From Bacteroidales bacterium (GTDB lineage Bacteria; Bacteroidota; Bacteroidia; Bacteroidales; WCHB1-69): a DNA stretch of 8,803 nt. The translations under genes and the position numbers were made by a program. Positions within the stretch are counted from its first letter, which is position 1; every line of letters starts with the position of its first letter. The notes below the pieces were generated by a model. The model worked only from the letters and a program-made list of their open reading frames with translations, had not been told where the DNA came from and searched no databases. The stretch is taken from contig JAISTU010000169.1 in NCBI GenBank assembly GCA_031272415.1, forward strand, positions 1-8,803, read 5' to 3'. Positions 5,838-8,803 of the stretch are shown here, piece after piece.

Positions 5838-7289
5838 ATGTCAAACAATATTTTAAATTTGCAGCCGACAAATGTATGGAAATTTTTCTATGAAATTTGT
5901 CAAATACCGCGTCCGTCTAAAAAAGAAGACAAAATAATGGCTTATTTGATGGAAAAGGGAAAAAGTTTTGGATTAGAAACCTTGCAAGATGAGGCAGGAA
6001 ATGTATTGATTCGCAAGCCCGCAACAAAAGGTAAGGAACATATTACACCTATCGTTTTTCAAAGTCATGCGGATATGGTTTGTGAAAGCAATTCGGCTTT
6101 TGATTTTGAAAACAATGCTATTGAGCCATGGATTGACGGCGAATGGGTGCGAGCAAAAGGCACTACACTTGGCGCCGATGATGGTATTGGAATGGCAATA
6201 GCATTGGCACTTTTGGAAGATAAAACTATTGAACACGGTGCTATTGAATGCCTTTTTACAGTGGATGAAGAGTCGGGAATGACCGGCGCATTTGGGCTTA
6301 AAAGCGGTTTTATGAACGGCAAAATGTTGCTCAATTTGGACTCCGAAGATGAAGGACAGTTTTTTATCGGCTGTGCAGGAGGCAAAAGTACCACAATTAC
6401 TATCGAAAATAAACGCAGGTCTATCCCCAAAGAATTAACTAACGCATTTGAAATCAAGGTAAAAGGTCTCAAAGGCGGACACAGTGGAGACGACATTAAC
6501 AAAGGAAGAGGTAATGCAATAAAAATCCTCAATAGAGTGTTATATTATGCTCTGTATCACTACAATGTAGCCTTATCAACTATCAATGGCGGCAAACTTC
6601 ATAATGCTATCGCTCGTGAGGCTTCGGCTATCGTTTTGGTAGAGGATAAATTTAAGTCTTTGTTGCAGGCTTATGTAAAAGAATTTAATCAAATCGTTAA
6701 AAATGAGTACTTTACGACCGACAGCGGAGTTGAAATTACAATTTCCGAAGTTGCACGTCCCAAAGATATTTTAGATGATTATATTGCAAGTGATTTGATA
6801 GATGCTTTGTACGCTTGTCCGCATGGAGTAATTGCGATGGCGCAGGATATTGAAAATTTTGTGGAAACATCAACCAATTTGGCATCCATAAAAATGGAAG
6901 GCAATCAGATAAAAATCATTACTTCTCAACGTTCTTCGGTAGAAAGTAAAAAAGAAGATGTTGGTAATATGGTAGAGGCTGTTTTTGGGATGATAGATGC
7001 GGATATTGAGTCATCTGACGGTTATCCGGGCTGGACGCCTAACCCTAAATCGGTCGTTTTGGACACTCTTCGACAAGCCTACAAAAATCTTTATCAAAAG
7101 GAACCCGCTGTCTTGGCGATACATGCAGGTTTGGAATGCGGCTTGATTAGCGAAAAATATCCCGATATGGACATGATATCTTACGGACCCACTTTGAGAG
7201 ACGTGCATTCACCGGATGAAAGATTGCTCATCGTTACCGTGCAACAAGTTTGGGATTTGACAAAAGAATTTTTGAAAATTTTAAAATAA
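5838..7289 (+). CDS. pepD: Cytosolic M20C dipeptidase (aminoacyl-histidine dipeptidase, PepD)
   Basis: PepD hydrolyses a broad range of dipeptides, including Xaa-His, using a two-metal centre. At 483 residues from this start the protein nearly equals the E. coli enzyme (485). The metal and catalytic residues are visible: QSHADMV (His78, catalytic Asp80), LGADDGIG (bridging Asp114 or Asp115), VDEESGMTGA (general base and metal-binding Glu144/Glu145), LNLDSED (Asp168) and DVHSPDE (His457). HSGDDI (215-220), in the lid region, and IHAGLECG (428-435) are also conserved. The reading frame stays open upstream to a possible start at 5784, but that lies upstream of the likely -7 boxes; MSNNILNLQP at 5838 matches usual family N-termini. 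No signal peptide follows from this start, so the enzyme is cytoplasmic. It heads a three-gene plus-strand unit. Confidence 0.95.
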   Translation: MSNNILNLQPTNVWKFFYEICQIPRPSKKEDKIMAYLMEKGKSFGLETLQDEAGNVLIRKPATKGKEHITPIVFQSHADMVCESNSAFDFENNAIEPWIDGEWVRAKGTTLGADDGIGMAIALALLEDKTIEHGAIECLFTVDEESGMTGAFGLKSGFMNGKMLLNLDSEDEGQFFIGCAGGKSTTITIENKRRSIPKELTNAFEIKVKGLKGGHSGDDINKGRGNAIKILNRVLYYALYHYNVALSTINGGKLHNAIAREASAIVLVEDKFKSLLQAYVKEFNQIVKNEYFTTDSGVEITISEVARPKDILDDYIASDLIDALYACPHGVIAMAQDIENFVETSTNLASIKMEGNQIKIITSQRSSVESKKEDVGNMVEAVFGMIDADIESSDGYPGWTPNPKSVVLDTLRQAYKNLYQKEPAVLAIHAGLECGLISEKYPDMDMISYGPTLRDVHSPDERLLIVTVQQVWDLTKEFLKILK

Positions 7290-7298
7290 TTAAAAAGT

Positions 7299-7907
7299 AT
7301 GTATAGAAAACCGTTTATTTGGACAACAGTCTTAATTGCTTTATTATCAGTATCTTGTTGTAATAATTCAGATAAAAAAGAAGTAGCAATGGCAAATGAA
7401 GAAGAGTCAACGGCTGTTCAAAATGAGAACAAAATTTTGATTGCTTTTTATTCGTGGTCGGGCAATACCAAAGAAATCGCTCTGCAAATTCAAGCAATAA
7501 CAGGTGGAGATATTTTTGAAATTCAGCCCCAAAAAGATTATTCGCAAGACCATAAAGAATGCGTAGAACAAGCCAGAAAAGAAATTCAATCAGGCTATAA
7601 ACCCGAATTGACAAAAAAAGTGGAAAACATTGATAATTATGATATTATCTTTGTCGGAACGCCTAATTGGTGTGGTACATTGGCTCCGCCGGTGGGAACT
7701 TTTTTGACTTCATACAATTTTTCTCAAAAAAACATTGTCCCTTTTTGCACGCACGGAACGGGAGGCGTACAAAATGTGTTTGATGATATGGCAAAATTAT
7801 TGCCTAATGCAAACATTCTCAATGGATTTGCTACTTACGGAAAAGATGTACAAACATCAAAACAAAACGTAGAAGAGTGGGTAAAAAACACAATAAATAA
7901 AAAGTAA
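7299..7907 (+). CDS. Flavodoxin-like protein with a probable lipoprotein signal
   Basis: This 202-residue protein begins with a short positive region (Arg3, Lys4), a hydrophobic core (about 6-16) and LSVSCC at 16-21. This resembles a loose Bacteroidota lipobox with Cys20 as lipidation site, although position -3 is Ser rather than Leu. A low-complexity linker (about 22-44) leads to a flavodoxin fold: YSWSGNTKEIA (51-61) is the FMN phosphate-binding loop, TPNWCGTLAPPVGTFL (121-136) and THGTGG (151-156) are the other flavin-contacting loops, most like the Flavodoxin_4 group. An FMN-binding protein tethered outside the cytoplasm is implied. An alternative start at the Met31 codon (7389) would give a cytosolic protein, but the hydrophobic N-terminus in frame argues against it. 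The ATG is 9 bases after pepD, so cotranscription is likely. The redox partner is unknown. Confidence 0.85.
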   Translation: MYRKPFIWTTVLIALLSVSCCNNSDKKEVAMANEEESTAVQNENKILIAFYSWSGNTKEIALQIQAITGGDIFEIQPQKDYSQDHKECVEQARKEIQSGYKPELTKKVENIDNYDIIFVGTPNWCGTLAPPVGTFLTSYNFSQKNIVPFCTHGTGGVQNVFDDMAKLLPNANILNGFATYGKDVQTSKQNVEEWVKNTINKK

Positions 7908-7934
7908 CCCTCACTTTTTTCGATTGTTTTGGGC

Positions 7935-8426
7935 ATGAATGGAGATGTGCGTTTGTATGAAATCTTAAAGCAATTATCCATTGAGTATCAATACATTGAG
8001 CATCCTCCGGCACCGACAATTGAATTAGCCAAACAATATGTCAGCCAAAAGGGTGTGCAAAGATGCAAAAATTTGTTTTTGCGCAATCACAAAGGCAATC
8101 AGCACTTTTTGGTTGTTTTGGATTGCAATGCCAACATGGATATTCATTCTATTGAAAAAATGCTCTGTCAGGGGAAGTTGAGTTTTGCATCTGCTACTCG
8201 TTTGCAGAAATATTTGGGTGTAGAAGCGGGTTCGGTTACACCTTTGGGATTATTTAATGATCTTGATAATGAGGTACTTTTGTTTTTGGATGAGCATTTA
8301 CAGTCCGCAGAAAGATTAAGTTTTCATCCTTTAATCAACACTGCTTCCTTAGTGATTTCGCAGTCCGATTTTATGAAATTTTTAGCATATACCCAAACAA
8401 AATACCAATGGATGAAATTATACTGA
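7935..8426 (+). CDS. Freestanding YbaK/ProX-type aminoacyl-tRNA deacylase
   Basis: This 163-residue protein belongs to the YbaK/INS-domain superfamily, closest by eye to ProX/PrdX (ProXp-ala), which hydrolyses Ala mischarged on tRNA-Pro in trans. Supporting motifs, numbered from the ATG at 7935, are EHPPAPTIELA (22-32), CKNLFLRNHKG (44-54, with Lys45 and Asn46), SFASATRLQKYLGVEAGSVTPLGLFND (83-109, read as SFASATRL and GSVTPLGLFND) and FHPLINTASL (130-139, with His131). Lys, Asn and His at these places match the catalytic-pocket residues I recall for ProXp-ala. A TTG two codons upstream (7929) is a possible but less likely start. The gene lies 27 bases after the flavodoxin gene with no recognisable promoter between, so it is probably the last gene of the unit. 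YbaK (Cys-tRNA-Pro) specificity is the main alternative. Confidence 0.88.
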   Translation: MNGDVRLYEILKQLSIEYQYIEHPPAPTIELAKQYVSQKGVQRCKNLFLRNHKGNQHFLVVLDCNANMDIHSIEKMLCQGKLSFASATRLQKYLGVEAGSVTPLGLFNDLDNEVLLFLDEHLQSAERLSFHPLINTASLVISQSDFMKFLAYTQTKYQWMKLY

Positions 8427-8429
8427 AAA

Positions 8430-8450
8430 GCAGAGTGTAGAGTGTAGAGA
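8430..8450 (+). repeat. Heptad tandem repeat just after the deacylase stop codon
   Basis: GC followed by about 2.6 copies of AGAGTGT starts three bases after the TGA stop codon and ends against a run of seven T (8451-8457). It matches the repeat next to the oadA-like stop codon at the left edge in 18 of 20 bases, with the same orientation relative to the upstream gene. The two mismatches are the same position of each heptad (G there, T here). Confidence 0.75.
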
Positions 8451-8462
8451 TTTTTTTGCTTT

Positions 8463-8488
8463 GTCTGAACTTTGATTTTCGTATGATT
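8463..8488 (+). repeat. Copy A of the GTCTGAAC element (left arm of a 26-bp inverted repeat)
   Basis: The segment begins GTCTGAACTTTG and ends TCGTATGATT. It is the perfect reverse complement of 8668-8693 over 26 bases. Beyond the perfect arm, it continues into GATTT motifs repeated about every 9-10 bases (to about 8507), a texture also present in looser form beside the other copies. Confidence 0.9.
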
Positions 8489-8571
8489 TGAATGATTTTT
8501 TTGATTTCATGACTTAAAACCCTTATTTATTAAAGCACCCTTAGTCGCCAAAAAAAATATCTCCCCCATTA

Positions 8572-8594
8572 CCCTTATTTTTTGTTAATAAGGG
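8572..8594. repeat. CCCTTATT/AATAAGGG hairpin, possible weak terminator
   Basis: The arms CCCTTATT (8572-8579) and AATAAGGG (8587-8594) form a perfect 8-bp stem around a 7-base loop. The upstream CCCTTATT at 8520-8527 could compete for the same right arm. Neither strand has a T-run directly after the stem, so it is not a standard intrinsic terminator. Its place between convergent gene ends makes a role in termination possible. Confidence 0.4.
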
Positions 8595-8604
8595 AAATCA
8601 GATC

Positions 8605-8640
8605 AATCACATAAATCATACGAAAATCTGTGGTTCAGAC
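8605..8640 (-). repeat. Copy B of the GTCTGAAC element
   Basis: This segment runs AATCACATAAATCATACG, then AAAATCTGTGG and TTCAGAC. It matches copy C closely except near the end, where TGTGG replaces AAAG before TTCAGAC. It is in direct orientation to copy C and inverted relative to copy A. Confidence 0.85.
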
Positions 8641-8658
8641 AATTATTGTAATCCTGCC

Positions 8659-8693
8659 AATCACATCAATCATACGAAAATCAAAGTTCAGAC
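8659..8693 (-). repeat. Copy C of the GTCTGAAC element (right arm of a 26-bp inverted repeat)
   Basis: This segment runs AATCACATCAATCATACG and ends AAAGTTCAGAC. Its last 26 bases (8668-8693) are the exact reverse complement of copy A, 179 bases away. It lies 9 bases beyond the stop codon of the AraC-family gene, so in that gene's sense it begins GTCTGAAC shortly after the stop, as copy A does about 36 bases after the deacylase stop. Confidence 0.9.
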
Positions 8694-8702
8694 CAACAAC
8701 TT

Positions 8703-8803
8703 TCAACGACGATACTTTTTTCTATATTCTGTTGGGGATATTCCTGTATGACGTTTGAAAAACTTACAAAATGAGGATATTGTGTAAAAACCAATATATA
8801 AAG
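8703..8803 (-). CDS. AraC-family transcriptional regulator, C-terminal fragment
   Basis: The last 32 codons of a minus-strand gene enter from the right edge and end at TGA (8705-8703). The readable end includes IGFYTISSFCKFFKRHTG and then ISPTEYRKKYRR. This is the second helix-turn-helix of AraC/XylS regulators, whose usual form is vGFxsxsxFxrxFKkxxGxsPxeYRk. The upstream sensor or membrane part is outside the window, so whether this is a simple AraC protein or the tail of a Bacteroidota hybrid two-component regulator cannot be told. The gene is convergent with the deacylase gene and separated from it by the repeat-rich gap. Confidence 0.85.
   Translation of the reverse strand, partial: LYIGFYTISSFCKFFKRHTGISPTEYRKKYRR

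Larger units (their letters stand above)
8427..8702. other. Repeat-rich intergenic gap between convergent genes
   Basis: This 276-base stretch separates the end of the deacylase gene from the end of the AraC-family gene on the other strand. It contains no convincing open reading frame. It holds a heptad repeat, three copies of a GTCTGAAC-ended element in two orientations, three ACCCTTA motifs (8519-8525, 8537-8543, 8571-8577) and one hairpin. A C-run (8562-8566) lies near the middle. Being between two gene ends, it is a natural place for bidirectional termination, although no classic GC stem followed by a T-run is present. Confidence 0.8.

Noticed and set aside
6065..6532. Minus-strand open frame of 155 codons inside pepD
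   Set aside because: It is antisense to the catalytic part of pepD. Its Pro/Ser/Leu-rich translation is typical of a mirror frame and has no promoter.
7899..7919. AAAAAGT/ACTTTTT stem after the flavodoxin gene as a terminator
   Set aside because: The 7-bp stem has a single G-C pair and the T-run is part of the stem itself, so it would be very unstable. The next gene also lacks its own promoter.
7929..7934. TTG start two codons before the deacylase ATG
   Set aside because: The ATG at 7935 is directly available, and numbering from it places Lys45 and Asn46 where the family has them. TTG is possible but not needed.
8427..8702. CRISPR array in the repeat-rich gap
   Set aside because: Only three copies exist, they differ in orientation and in internal sequence, and spacing is irregular (about 18 and 116 bases). 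No cas genes are present.
8427..8702. Insertion sequence or MITE with terminal inverted repeats
   Set aside because: The 26-bp inverted repeat resembles terminal repeats, but no transposase or clear flanking target-site duplication is visible, and the extra internal copy B does not fit a simple element. It is kept as a repeat finding only.
1..8803. Defence system, prophage, toxin-antitoxin or biosynthetic cluster
   Set aside because: Every sizeable reading frame is accounted for by housekeeping or envelope families, and no short paired genes or phage-like genes are seen.

Overview
The window is AT-rich and looks like chromosomal DNA from a member of the Bacteroidota, probably class Bacteroidia. 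Four things point there. Three promoter regions carry the Bacteroidota -7 element TAnnTTTG. Start codons mostly lack Shine-Dalgarno sequences and have A-rich leaders. Two gene families are typical of the phylum: DUF4301, and an HU-CCDC81-like/SPOR membrane protein. The window also holds a standalone carboxyltransferase subunit of the Bacteroidota OadA/PycB type and kdsB, so the cell makes Kdo-containing LPS and is Gram-negative.

Layout. Positions 24-5698 hold five minus-strand genes, read from right to left: a deoxynucleoside kinase, kdsB, an HU-like/SPOR membrane protein, a DUF4301 protein and a divergent oadA-like carboxyltransferase subunit. The first four are separated by 5, 3 and 30 nt and look like one transcription unit. 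The carboxyltransferase gene has its own well-matched promoter, whose -33 box lies inside the end of the DUF4301 gene. Positions 5699-5837 are a divergent promoter region with a 12-bp AT-only inverted repeat. Positions 5838-8426 hold three plus-strand genes spaced 9 and 27 nt apart: a PepD-type M20 dipeptidase, a flavodoxin with a lipoprotein-like signal, and a freestanding YbaK/ProX-type aminoacyl-tRNA deacylase. At the right edge, 8703-8803 is the C-terminal end of a minus-strand AraC-family regulator, convergent with the deacylase gene.

The 276-bp convergent gap (8427-8702) is rich in repeats. It has three copies of a GTCTGAAC...ATACGAAAATC-type element, two of which form a perfect 26-bp inverted repeat, plus a CCCTTATT/AATAAGGG hairpin. 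A degenerate heptad repeat (AGAGTGK) sits immediately after the deacylase stop codon. A near-identical heptad repeat (18 of 20 bases) sits immediately after the carboxyltransferase stop codon at the left edge.

The genes are mainly housekeeping: dNTP salvage, LPS precursor activation, C3/C4 carboxylation, dipeptide hydrolysis and translation quality control. I see no defence system, phage, insertion sequence, CRISPR array or RNA gene. The most unusual items are the biotinyl-like domain without its lysine, the nucleotidyltransferase-like motifs in the DUF4301 protein, the near-leaderless promoter of the carboxyltransferase gene, and the two repeat families.
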